The notes beneath the pieces were generated by a model. The model made no database searches. It was not told the origin of the DNA and was given only the letters and a program-made list of their open reading frames with translations. From Ophioderma brevispina (lineage: Eukaryota; Echinodermata; Ophiuroidea; Amphilepidida; Ophiodermatidae), in the NCBI GenBank assembly GCA_023653785.1, contig JAMKCH010058139.1, positions 51,580 through 115,579 on the forward strand: a stretch of 64,000 bases of DNA. The letters are read 5' to 3'. The translations under genes and the position numbers were made by a program. Shown in pieces: positions 45,833 through 57,600 of this stretch; the stretch's first letter is position 1; each line of letters opens with the position of its first letter.

Positions 45833-46454
45833 TCAATATCATAAACTTTTTTTTGTGTGGGGGCTAGGAGAAGGAACCTGCAATGGAGATAAACGACATT
45901 CCTGTGTGTCAATAAGTATTATTCTGACTGCCCCTTAATAACAATCCAAGCAACATTAAGGACTTCAAGCATGTGCATTTATTATCAATGTTATTGTTCG
46001 GAAATAACGACTTTAACATAAAACATTCACATACAGTGGTAGTTTGGCTCTACATGTAAGCTTTCAGCGAAATAAAGATTGTCAACAAGACACTCAGTCT
46101 CCCTGAATTTGTTTGTAACCATTTATATGTAAATGTTTGTACATTGGGACACAGTATGCAAGGTCAACAGGAATTAGTGTGGATATATAAATACTTTTAG
46201 GATAGTGGAGGAATTCAGCCCACGATTAGTTTTTGGGAACTCATAATATCTGGACTCTGCAAAAGAAATCATTTGGGTGTATGAAATCACTGTGCAATCC
46301 ATGGATTACAGCTGTTAATGCCAAGATTGCCTGACATTAACAAAAAATTGTCCAAAATAATAATATCAAAATTACCAAAATCAACCTAGTGGAACACATC
46401 TGTAAAAAGGTAAAATTGGGATGGTTGAATCAATTTAAAAGATATACCAATTTA
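45833..46454. other. Unassigned AT-rich sequence
   Basis: No frame, element ends or paralogous copy recognised. Confidence 0.5.
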
Positions 46455-46766
46455 TTGGGCTACCCTAAGGTTTAAAAAAAAGGTATAGGTTGCCCTATCT
46501 ATCTCTATTGTTTTAGTACAATAGGCACATAACACTAAACAGTTCAAAGTCATGCTGGGGTAAAATACAGAATGGTCCGATTTTGTCCAAACTGGTTGTG
46601 AATTGTTCATTTGGTACACCGGAAAAGTAATTTTACATAAATTCTTTGTTCGACAGTTCTATATAATTACAGAGCTATGACTAGTGACCTCCCATAGACC
46701 CTGTAGCCCCTAGTCACATTTTGAATTCCTATTATGCAACGACTATCATAGATGCTGCAACCAGTA

Positions 46767-48518
46767 TATCGAGGGTTGACAAACAGAAGGACGTAACTCA
46801 GGCGCGTAGCCAGCCCGGTGGTTCCGAGGGGGCAATTTCCTGGTAGGTGCAACAAATGTCCCGATCACAAGCGAAAATTTCCCGGTCGAAGGGCAAAAGA
46901 ATCCGAAAAGGGGCTGATTTAACATGAATATCCGTGTTTTATTTCCCGATTTCCCCTCAAAAATGTTTTCAGGGGGGCACTCTGCCCCCCTCTGCCCCCA
47001 TCTGGCTACGCCACTGACGTAACTCACTTTTTGGTGATTTTGGTACCAAAAAAATCTAACACCTACAGATTCTGAAGCCTTAACTCAAGTCTACTTCCTA
47101 TTACCTATTATTCTGTACTGGTGTAAACCACAATCAGCTGTTTAGTGCAGATTTTGAGACGCCGTGGCTGTATGTCTATTTGCGAAAGACAGCATGACAA
47201 ATTTCCTCAAATACTTCCATTTTTTCACTATTTGGTGGTTTGTTTCTACATTAAAGCAGTTATATGGAATTGTGCACACTTATCCCTGATTTATAAGTTA
47301 AAAATGCATTTCCACATTTTTTTTCGATTCTCTCGCATATCGCTGCTAATCCCTTTAACTCAAGTCTACTTCCTTTTGCCTATAAAGCAAAATAAAACTT
47401 CACCACATCTCAATGGTGCACACTTTGTTTACTAACAGAAAGCCTTAACTCTGAGTTACGACCTTCTGATGGTAACCGTATTTGACCAGGCGGTGGCGGC
47501 CAAGCTTCATTCATAGCGCAAAACTGCCGCACGAGTCATTGGACGAGCCTGAACAGTGACCGGAATTTGAAGTCACTGTGCGCGTTTATAAATAGATCAG
47601 TGAGTGGCGAGTGGGAATTCCCGTACGGAGCCGCGACCGTTTAAATTGCCTTGCTTTAGACGGTGGTGCATAATTGTGCTGCAAAACTATCATCAAATCG
47701 TTTTTAAAGACCGCACATGAGAGGATTGCTACATGCAGGTCAACAAATCATTCCACGGTGGTGCATGGGCTACCCTGGTACCGGGCCTGGTACATTGTCC
47801 GCAGCTATAAATAACGGTGACCCTGCGATTGAACATGAGGTCAAGCGAGCCTCGTTCAAAATGGATCCCGTTTGTACCGTTATTCATACCAAAAAAATAC
47901 TTAGACTGGAGTTGATTCTTCAACTCCAATGGATTTTGAGTGGAAAAATATTGATATCAAACATATTTTCGACTTTAGAATATTTGTCAAGTTTTAGTGA
48001 TTACGTGCTAAACCTATGGGAACGGCAAAAACGACGCTATCTTGGCCGGCCCCCCCTGTATTTGACCAAACAATGAGTTGAGGCTTCATAGCTTGCACAA
48101 TTGCCAGAATTGCAACAGCTTTTTAGCTCCCTATCCCTCTTATATTGATGATTTCTTTTAAAACATTCCAAAGGGATGACATGCATAAACATCTGATTGA
48201 AATAATGTGTCAATCATAGGCATGATTGAAAATGTAACTCACAGATTACTGTTTTCAGTTACCGTCAGAAGGACGTAACTCAGCAATTAAAGAAATATTA
48301 AAGAATTTCTTTAATTCTGCTGTTCAGTGTTCATAATTAAAAATTGTTCTTTGTTTACTAAAGTTTATATAATGTTTGCTTACAGTACCATATATGAGCT
48401 TTATGAGATGTTTACATTTTGAGTAATGAATAAATTTGCTTAGTAGAAAATATTAAACATCACATTTCTCAAAAGCAGTATTTTTGAGTTAAGGCTTTCT
48501 GATTGTCAACCCTCGATA
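46767..48518. mobile_element. DNA transposon with TATCGAGGGTTGAC ends and TA target
   Basis: Ends TATCGAGGGTTGACAAACAG and CTGATTGTCAACCCTCGATA are inverted and flanked by TA (46765-46766, 48519-48520). The related copy A has a single TA at the equivalent site (near 43277). A motif TAACTCA recurs near the ends and inside (46794, 47021, 47084, 47356, 48278 and inverted at 48484), sometimes followed by AGTCTACTTCC. No transposase recognised; the frame 47717-48076 has no known domain. A hAT MITE is nested at 46799-47016. Confidence 0.7.
46799..47016. mobile_element. hAT MITE, 218 bp
   Basis: Ends CAGGCGCGTAGCCAGCCCGG and GGGGGCAGAT-complement, reading CATCTGGCTACGCCACTG, are inverted. Perfect 8-bp target duplication ACGTAACT (46791-46798, 47017-47024). 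CAGTGGCGTAGCCAG is a common hAT terminus. Confidence 0.9.
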
Positions 48519-48615
48519 TATTTGGCCCCTGTACTGGTCATTAAATGAACAATTTGACACCATTTTTATAATAAACAGGTATCTCTGGAATTTTACCCTG
48601 GAGTTTTAAAAAATA

Positions 48616-49126
48616 TATCAGAATTATTTTGGCAAGGGTGATAGTTTTAGCAATTGTATTATAATTGTGACAGCCTCTATTGTTGAGTCACATAAAGAAT
48701 GTGTGTTGGTCTTTAGCAAGTAAATGAATTATTTCAACAACTTGAAGAGTGCTGTAATTCAGACAATTACAGTTAGGAAGAAGCAAATTGTTCCACATGC
48801 ACACTGTACACACATGATGAAAATCACTAACAATTCTTGTATTTTGGGAGTTAGTGTTTTTAATCTAAATGTAGTGTAATAGCAATTTTCAACCATCTAG
48901 AAAACAGAGCTTTGCTTATTATTAAAAATATGTGCCATTATTAGGAAGAATTCAGTCTCAGGTAGCCAACGTCAATACTGGCTTTTGTTATTTGGGTCTG
49001 ATACTACTTGTGAGATTCCAATACCCAGTGAAAGGAGTAATAACACAACAGTAACCTGTTATTAACTCAGCATCTTTTCCACCACAAGCAGACGATTGGT
49101 TATACTGCATTTATCTTCCTCAATGA
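48616..49126. other. Unassigned AT-rich sequence
   Basis: No frame, repeat copy or element boundary recognised. Confidence 0.5.
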
Positions 49127-49287
49127 CGTCAGCGCGATATTCAGTGGTCGCAGCATGAAATTGCAAGCATTGATTGAAAGCACTGTCGTACACACATGCG
49201 TGTTTAAAGCCGACACTTTGATGTGCGCGAGAAATACCTGCCTGACTGTGTTGATGTTACGGACTCGTGGAAGCTAAATGCACTATA
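49127..49287. repeat. Interspersed repeat, copy 2 of 2
   Basis: Direct match to 16140-16292, ending in the shared ACTCGTGGAAGCTAAATGCA. Class unknown. Confidence 0.75.
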
Positions 49288-49330
49288 GAGCCAATTACAT
49301 TTCTCATAAATGTTAAGTCCTGATTGAGCT

Positions 49331-49858
49331 CAGTGGCAGCTCCAGAATCAGAAAAGCAGGGGCACAAGGAAGAGTTAAATACTGTGAGTTATTAGCAGAT
49401 AGGTTTATTCATGCAGAACTCTTTATTGATGTATCAGAGTGGACCAGTATATACGAAATTCCTAGCTGAAATAAGTGTGTAAAGACCAATTCTATATCTA
49501 TCTATATCAAATACTCAGCAAGGTTGCATAAAGCAATATCAACACTGAGGTGACTAATGGCCCCAATTGAAAAACATGGGAGCAAGAATAAATAATTATT
49601 GAATACAATTTTTAAAGCTTTCCAGTGATGAATGAAGTGGATGAATATGTTGATGGAGGAAGTGAGTTCCACTCTTTGATTGTACGTGGGAAGAAGCTGA
49701 ACTTGTAAACAGAGTGTGTTGGGACTATGGCAAACCTTTGGGGTGATATTGCCGGGTTCGAACTGTCTGTCAGTCTGTGGATATATTCAATGTGTTGTTG
49801 AACTCTATTGTTAACTCTGCTTTTCGCCCCTGCTTTTCCGATTCTGGAGCTGCCACTG
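49331..49858. mobile_element. hAT-type MITE, 528 bp
   Basis: Ends CAGTGGCAGCTCCAGAATC and GATTCTGGAGCTGCCACTG are perfect inverted repeats, extended by GAAAAGCAGGGGC inward. Perfect 8-bp target duplication ATTGAGCT (49323-49330, 49859-49866). No transposase frame. Confidence 0.92.
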
Positions 49859-49866
49859 ATTGAGCT

Positions 49867-51326
49867 TAATCCGATTGTTATCTAGGTTTGTTCACCTAAA
49901 ACCATTCTGAATAGTAAATATTAAGCTCAATAACACAATAATTTCAATCAGACAGCAAGGATGATTGAACTCTCATTCAATTGTACTGTAAGTGCAAAAA
50001 TGCAATACAATCAACTTGTAAATATGCTAACTGAAAACAAGAATGCACTGGATGCGAATTACACAAATACCGACCTCTGATCACACACCTATTACATAGC
50101 CTATTCCTCTATGATTCAACTTCCAGTGTCAAATCTCAATATCCTGCTAGAAAATAAATGTCTTCAAAATGGTAATATTGTTATTAAACACTATTCGCAT
50201 ACGAAACATCTCCACAAAAACCAACAATCCAGATGCCCCCTCTTCCTCAAACTACTTCATCTTTAGGCCTAATTGTTTTTGTACTTATATACTGAAAACT
50301 TGTGGTTTACAAATGATAAAATCTATTTGCTAGATCTAATTCTCAATACCCACACACACACAACCTTTAATGCGTCCCTTTTAGGCTTAAAGACTTAAGT
50401 TTTGCCAACTGGTGGCAGACAAAAATATGAAACATAAAAAGATCGTTTTCACACTTAACTTTTACCTTTGAAGCACACTGATATATATTAAATTTAACAA
50501 ACTATTTCATATTCCCGTTTTAACACGATTTGGAATGTCGATTAGCCTTAATTATCTATGTTTATATGAAATTTAACATTTAATTGATTGATACTCATCA
50601 TCGCCATCAAAATTTCTAAATTGCAAACTATGCTGTTTTTACCAAGACTAAGTTTTTTCAACTAATGAAAAGTACTCTCCTCTACTCTTTACAAGTGTAT
50701 TTGTAGTACTAACACATATACTATTAACTTCCCATTTTAAACACTTGACATTGGAAAGGCAACTACCAAGCGTCCTCCTGAATCAAGGGTCTTTACAATA
50801 CCACAAAATTGTCTAATTATAGGCAATTGATGAAACACATACTACCATTATAGTTGCAACACCTAGAACTATCTTTCTTTCTTTCTTGTATAGACATGCA
50901 AGCGAACAACCACCTTATTTTTAATTTCACTGATAATTTGTCAGCAGCTTTAATGACCCCTCATGAAATACTTTGGGCAAGTTATAGTTGAACCCTGGAG
51001 TTATATCTCCAATGGCATTGAACTAACACACTCTTATCAAAATATGTTTAATTTTTCATCCCAAGATTCCATTTCGTAATGTTATACAACAATGCAACTG
51101 CTTTTTAATCTGGTCAACTTGGGTGTATTCCAACACAGTTAGGGAAAGGGTGTTGACTAAGTATACAAACCAGCAACTGTGATTTACTATGACGTACTCT
51201 TTTCATTTCAAGAAATGAAATGAGCTAAAACTCTGATGGCAAGTCCAACACTTCTTTGCCACAGTGAAGTACTACGAACTACTTCCTATACAGTCAGGTC
51301 ACATGGCTGATTAGACATTTCCTAAG
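49867..51326. other. Unassigned AT-rich sequence
   Basis: About 1.5 kb without an exon, repeat copy or element boundary that can be supported. Confidence 0.5.
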
Positions 51327-52096
51327 ATTCTTACATTTTTCGTACCTCAAACAGTACAATCCTGATCATATCCACCCCACATATTTTTAAAAGTGAACAT
51401 CGGGAAAGATGTATTACATTCTCAAGGATACCAAATAAACCCCAAACTTGGGCAGGGCCTTCTCCTGTTTTCCGCGAACGCGTATCAAGATGCTTGGAGT
51501 TGGATTTGCCCCGTTTAATGACGTCATAGTAACAAGTTGTAAACAAAGCTCACACGTGGGCTAACCGCCAAAAACCCGACACAGCCAATATCTCTCCTTC
51601 GGATATCTTTTCTGGGGAAACTTGAATAAAGCTTCTGTTTCTATTCTCCCTTTGTCGTACGGTCACCCCTGGTGCAGCCGTCGACAATAACAGCCCATTA
51701 TAATCGTAATTTTAAAGGCATCAAATCAAGAAAATATATGGCCATATGATCCAACACGTACGACGCCTATCACGAAAGTCAATTGTTACGTATGCAAGAA
51801 AACTGGGCCACGCGCACACTCGTTCCGTTCCACGATGACGATCATATCGCGTACCGCGTATTTGTACCTCGACGTCAACTTCTGGTCCCGCTTCCACCAG
51901 CGATAACACTTTCATTTGGAATTTCCTTTGAAAGCTTTTACCCAAAAAACATGATATTATGCCCAATTTTTATCAATATCGGTTTCTCATTACTGCTTCA
52001 TGCAAGATTTTTACATTGAATACCATCATAATATGAATGGAACACCATTTTGTTTGTGGTATTATAAACAGTAGTTAAACGCATGTCCATGGACCT
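51327..52096 (-). mobile_element. Kolobok-like TTAA transposon relic with THAP fragment, copy 2
   Basis: Inverted relative to copy 1 (4155-4925) and collinear with it, sharing ATTCTTACATTTTTCGTACCTC at its left and ATGTCCATGGACCT at its right. TTAA follows at 52097-52100. The left terminal repeat is missing, so this copy is truncated or its end has decayed. The THAP-like segment (about 51575-51690, minus) has the CxxxxC region altered and a stop codon. Confidence 0.75.
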
Positions 52097-52100
52097 TTAA

Positions 52101-53509
52101 GGGTTCTACTAGAGAGGTCTTTGCGTTACTTTGGTGGCTCTTTTAAGACAACTAAAGAGTATCATCTCCCCCATAAACACATTACCCCACATGAGGCAGG
52201 ACTTCATTTTGTGTGGACCCACACCCCATTTTCCTTAAATAGGTGAAACACAGTTGACTTAAACACACTCCTACTGCACAACCCCTTACTCAAATACCAA
52301 AACAACATGTTAGAATGATCCACCCCTACTCACTTTTAAATATTTCAATAAAACACAGAAAGCGTTAACACAACTATAAAAATATATAACTGTGTTAAAG
52401 GTAACTTCTTAAACAGAAAAGAATATGACCTTTTTTGGTTGTTTTCCTAAGAAAACTGACTTAAATACAATCTGGATTTTTCCATAGTGGAAATATACTA
52501 CTGTTGTTTAACACAAAGTCCCATGCACTATATTCGAAGGCAAAGCATGAACTAATTTTAATCTATTTAATTACACATAGGGCAATAGTTTCTTAATAAG
52601 CAAGAAAATGGCAGCCCAAATCATAGATGTTCCAAATTGCCTTTAGATGATAGCAGAGACAACTGGAATTAATTATAAACGGGGAAATTTTCCAACTTTC
52701 TGGTTAAAAGTCTTACTTTGTCTTATATACCTCCAGCAAGCTTTTGACTCGGCATTTTTTATGCAAAAATACTTTAACTTTTTACAACTGCAAAAACCCA
52801 GTCAGTACGTGGAACTTTAGGTATTCCTGTGGATATTTATCATCTGTGTTAAATTTTTAACTTATATTTACCTTAAAAATCAAATATGACTGGATGTATC
52901 TGGAAAGAAAAGTACTTGAACTGCTGCATAACAGTTCTTTGTGAAAGTTAACCATCATGTGTATTCCTTCACATTCATCAGTTCTGTGACTTTTTTTAAT
53001 AACATTTCAAAAAATACCAATTTAATTTAACCTACCTGGTGGGAACAAACTCAAATGCATATCAATTTATCATGCAGTGCAACTAACACATACATTTCAC
53101 ATTTTAAAGGTATTTATTTGACCTAGTGTGGGAAACATAACTCAAACATACATTTTTTAACGTACAAGTGTATGTAAATTAACCTGGCAGCTGGAACATG
53201 CCTCATATCAGTATCATCCACACAGATGGAAATACATGGATTACAATAAGCCAATTGGTATGGGTAAATACATAAACTGACAAATTTTTTCTACAAAATC
53301 TGCCATCAACGATGATACTGTTACACAACAAACTCTTGCAAGAGTTTGTATTAGGGAATAGTGAACTTGCACACATCTTCTCTGAACTCTTTCACGCTAA
53401 ATGTTCATTAGACCCAAAATACATGATCTTCGACCTAACCCCTTGTCTCAATCATATATCAGATATCCATACCTCAATAGGTGGGATTATTCACTGTTAG
53501 TTTTGTCTG
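52101..53509. other. Unassigned AT-rich sequence
   Basis: No supportable gene or repeat; the frame at 53312-53500 has no motif. Confidence 0.5.
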
Positions 53510-54140
53510 TTTGTTTGGGCTGTTGTGGTGTATTTTGGTCCCTGCCGAACAAAGTTTGGACACGGGGACTATGAAATGAGCAAGGCGTCCGTAATCCCCG
53601 TCCGTCGTATGTCCGTAAACTGTGACACAAAATGTTACCCCTGTTTGTATACGATTTATCTGGTATTCCGTAAGGGCGACAATGAATGTCACTTGGTGTG
53701 AAAGAAGCGGGCTTGAGTCTTCTCGACCTGATTAGCATTGTGGCCAAAAATAATGCTAATTAAGTATCTATTGTATAATTTATGAGAATGTTCTTGCAAC
53801 GAGGCTGTGTACAAGTTTTCTGGAGTCTCTGTAACAGCGTATATAATGATGTAACTATGGTTGAAGGAGCGGGCCTGAAAGTTCTTGACCTGATTATATT
53901 TTGGGCGTATTTCGGGCAAATGAGCTGCAATGAGCAATAAAAAACAAAATCAGCATAATTGCTATATTTTTGAAAGAGTACATCGGATACTCAAAATTCC
54001 TGAGCGTTGCGCTGAAAGCCTATCATGAGGCCACAACAACATCTTTTTTTGGCAATTTGAAAAAGTATTGATCACAATATCAGCTTAGGTTATGCCATTG
54101 AGTTATGATTGCGTATTGCATGTATCACCATGAAGCGGTA
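53510..54140. repeat. Internally duplicated interspersed repeat, copy 1 of 2
   Basis: Direct match to 63435-64000. Landmarks are TACGATTTATCTGG, TCTCGACCTGATTAG, GGGCGTATTTCGGGCAAAT and AATTGCTATATTTT. Within each copy a unit of about 170 bp occurs twice: CCGTAAGGGCGACAATGAAT and further on GTAACAGCGTATATAATGAT, each followed by a GACCTGATTA block. Class unknown. Confidence 0.8.
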
Positions 54141-54183
54141 CATCGGATAGCCAAAATTACTACTTCGCTCCTTAGACTACTCT

Positions 54184-54716
54184 TCTATAGGGGAGGGGGT
54201 GGAGTGTTGAGGAGGGGTGGAGGTTTGGAGGGGGTTGTGGTATTTCAGGGTGTTGGGGAGGCGGGATTTGGTATTGTTGTGGGGGTGTTGGGAGGGGGTG
54301 TTGTGTTGTGGTCGTGTTGGGGAGGGGGGTGGGAGTGTTGCATGGTGTTTGGGGGAGGGTGGAGTGTTGCAGGGTGGTTGGGAGGGATGAGGGTGTTGCG
54401 GGGTGTTGGGAGAGGGGAATGGCGGGTTCGGTGTATTGGGGAAAGGGAAGTGTGTTAACCCGTGTCATTGTTGGGGTTGGGATGTTGAGGGGTTTAAAGG
54501 AGGGGGTGGGGTGTTTGTTGTGGGTTGGTGGGAGTTGGTGGGTGTGGTGGGAGTTGTTGGTGTTGGAGGACGTACGGGGTTTTTGCGGGTGTGCTTTGTC
54601 GGGGGTGGGTTTTTTGGCGGTGTTTGGGGAGGGGTGGGTTTGTTGGGCGTGGCGCGGGTGTTGGGGAGGGGGTGGAGTGTTGCGTAGGGGTATTGGGTAT
54701 GGGATGGGGTGTTGAA
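54184..54716. repeat. G-rich imperfect minisatellite
   Basis: More than 500 bp composed almost only of G and T with some A on the plus strand, in loose units such as GGGGAGGGTGGAGTGTTG. Many runs of three or more G make G-quadruplex formation likely. Long frames on both strands (up to 183 codons) are explained by composition and are not called. Confidence 0.8.
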
Positions 54717-54719
54717 ATT

Positions 54720-57000
54720 GCATTTATTGCATGTTATTGATCGCAACATTCGCGAGGGACATATTTTACCGCATCGCGTAAATATGAGTTTCGCCTTGTT
54801 TTATGTCAGACGCAATCTTATCCCTAACCATTAACTTTATTCATTCCCAATACCACACAGTGGGTAATCTGTCGGTACTTGTGGTAGTTTCAAGGTTTAC
54901 AGAAACCCAATTCCAATTTTATAGTAAATTTGGTGCAACATGATTAGTACTGATTCACACTCGTTGAACAAGAACAGTCTTCTTCTCGTCATGAAATCAC
55001 GTGGAATCATCTTTCTTTGTAGGAGCAGAGTACAACAAATATGAACTGAAACAACAATAACAATAGCAAAGTGTTAAGTTACACAAATGCATCAAAATAC
55101 CATGCCATCAGTAGAAAAAGGCCGAAAAAAAGAAAAATCTGTTTTAAAATGAAACCATCACCCGACAGAACAGTACATTTTTCCAAATGGATCAGTTCAT
55201 CATTTAAACACTAACACACCACCTACACCCTATTGTTAGTAAATATTTTTGTCATAATCATGAAGATATCAGTACATTTCCTATACTCATCAGAACCCAA
55301 CCTATTTGGATGTTTTTTCCATCAGTATTGTTTTAGTTAATGACAACCCCTTGATACGTCAAAGCTTGACTCAGCCCAGTTTTGATTCCACCCTCTTGAT
55401 TTTCTTTAGGTTTTTATAAAAAAATGCATGAAACAGTTTTAACTGTCACAGAGACCCATAACCAATTTTGTCAAACAATGAATGATTACCATTCTTATTT
55501 CCTGTATGCATAGTAGCTAATCCAAATTGGTCCTTACCCTTTTTTTCCATTTTTAGCTCCGGGAGAACAGCACATATCTATGACCCAGATACTATTCCTA
55601 ATATCTGTTGTGTACGTATCCACACAGCTGACACACTACTCTCTCATAATAGCTTCCTCAATCCTCCACAAACTAGGATTCGTAAACAAGAACAGACTTT
55701 GTGACATAATTTTTCAGTGCCAGTATACTATGTCGGAATCAAAACTGAGACGCATTGTGCCCTAGCCCTCTAGGATTGGCAGTGAGTATTTGCACCAAGT
55801 GTAGCACAATCACACTAACGTATTAACGTTACCTAGGGCGCCTTGTTGCTAGGTCAACTCAAGTGTAGCAGTCATGCCCAGCAATTTTAAATTATGCATC
55901 TCAGATTTTGATTCCAGACATAATACGTAAATCAGATCCATCCAAACAGTGCAAATTTTTCATACTTGCTTAGCACAGTCCACTAGGAGCTGAACACTCC
56001 ATACTCAAAATCAGCCAGAAGTTGCCTCACTTTTGGATGCACAAACAATTAGCCTGTGAAAATACCAATCAAGCCATAGGCAGCCCTCAATTTGTGATAG
56101 ATTATAAAGTTGTATCATGTGTGTGTGTGTTCTATAAACACTAGCACTCAGCTTGCCTATACTTCACTTACAAGTTCTCAAGTTTACGGACAAATAAAAC
56201 CCCTTTAACAATGATAGCCTACATTAAAACAAAAAATGCAAGTATTTATATAGTGCTTTTATACAATTCAAAGTCTCCAAAGCACTTTTACATTAAAGGA
56301 CAACGAGGAGACCTATTTTAGGATACATATTTCCTCAATTGCAACTCCTGATCGTTGTAGACACCTACGCAGACACGTTTAAAATATTTATTGGACAAAG
56401 AAGATAAAAAAAACAAAAAAACCAGATATGTTTAAAAATTGACTGCATATCGTAGTCCTCCACCGACAGAAAATCATGGTTTGATTTTCTGTCGTGCACA
56501 AAAAAATATTAAATCATCATCTTCATTCTATCTTAATAACCAAAATGATGTGCACTAATCTTATGAAATGTCCCATGTCCTCTTTAAGAGTTTTCTATTC
56601 TCAACATATTTACTCAAACAGCCTGGTGGGCCAACACTTCAAACATAATATGCATATTGGTAGGGCACCCAAACATAAGAACACCATCCTTATTGGTCCT
56701 TTCATCTTTTATTGGAGCCTTGATTCAGGCCATTTTGTCAAGGGCAAGATTTGGGCCAGGGGACATTTTGTCAAGGGCCAAGATTGAACCCACCATACCA
56801 CCTATATATCCACGCTAAACTAACATGTCTTAATCTACCATCACCTCCATAACGCATTCCGCACTGCCCACCCCATTAGACCTCTCTGACTCTTCACACA
56901 CCACACCAATGGGTAAATCAACCTGTACAAATATTCTATAACACCATCCGAAAGGACCCAAATAAATACAAACAGTACCGTAGAGTCACAGTAAAATCAA
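54720..57000. other. Unassigned sequence with a small hairpin
   Basis: A perfect hairpin CGACAGAAAATCA / TGATTTTCTGTCG sits at about 56463-56494. A possible TTAA-type element spans 56294-56590 (AGGACA ends), not well supported. No exon recognised. Confidence 0.4.
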
Positions 57001-57289
57001 CTGTCTTTAATCCGTTGTTTAGTTGATCCCTACGGGAACAGGGGCTGTTGCCCAGATTTACCCACCCAACCAATTGCCACCCCTCTTACCCCACCGCCCC
57101 CAGCCCCAGCAAATCCCATGCCGCTTCCACCACCCCCCTTTCTCCTCCCCTACAGGGTCCCAGTCACTCCACCCCCAACCCAGACCATCGATTCACGTGG
57201 CATCTTAATCTTCCATCCTCTGCTTCAACCCTCCTCTCGATCCTCCATCCACTGTCTTCTTCACATGTATTCTTTGGGCTACTCCCTCC

Positions 57290-57600
57290 TCCTCGAACCG
57301 CTACACCTGAACCAAGGCCCCGTCTAAAACATTGTCATCATCCCTCCTCAGCACATGCCAATACCAACTACACCATTTTGCCTTCGCCAAAAGGTCCACT
57401 GCTTCTTCAAACCCAACCTCGCTCACGTCCTCATCCTTCATCAACTTCACACCGCACATCCCTCTCATCATTGCGCTCTCATGTCCTCTCACAATCCTCA
57501 TCTCATTTTCATTCACTCATACAACCACGTCTCACTCCCGTACAGCACCACTGATCTCACACAATCATCTTACACCATTCCTTTCAATCCTTCAAGGACA
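57290..57600 (-). pseudogene. Non-LTR retrotransposon fragment (post-RT region)
   Basis: On the minus strand, LYGSETW-like sequence near 57550 is followed by RGMCGVKLMKDEDVSEVGF and WYWHVLRRDDDNVLDGAL at 57516-57301. This order (YGSETW, then R-MCGV, then G-HVLRRDD) is typical of the region after the reverse transcriptase in RTE- and CR1-like LINEs. Stops separate the parts. The plus-strand frames over the same C-rich DNA are shadows of it. Confidence 0.6.

Larger units (their letters stand above)
46455..48615. mobile_element. Copy B of the 42803-43580 element, split by a nested transposon
   Basis: 46455-46766 and 48519-48615 align with consecutive parts of copy A: GGTCCGATTTTGTCCAAACT corresponds to GGTCGATTTTGTTGAAACTG, and GACCCTGTAGCCC to GACCCTGTGGACCC. 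The insertion occupies 46767-48518. Confidence 0.7.

Noticed and set aside
54172..54749. Reading frames up to 183 codons on both strands.
   Set aside because: They lie in a G-rich tract with few possible stop codons; products are Pro/His/Thr or Gly/Val/Trp repeats, as composition predicts.
56294..56590. Possible further TTAA-type MITE with AGGACA ends.
   Set aside because: The right end has extra bases (TTAAAGAGGACA), the inner match is weak and no second copy was seen in the window.
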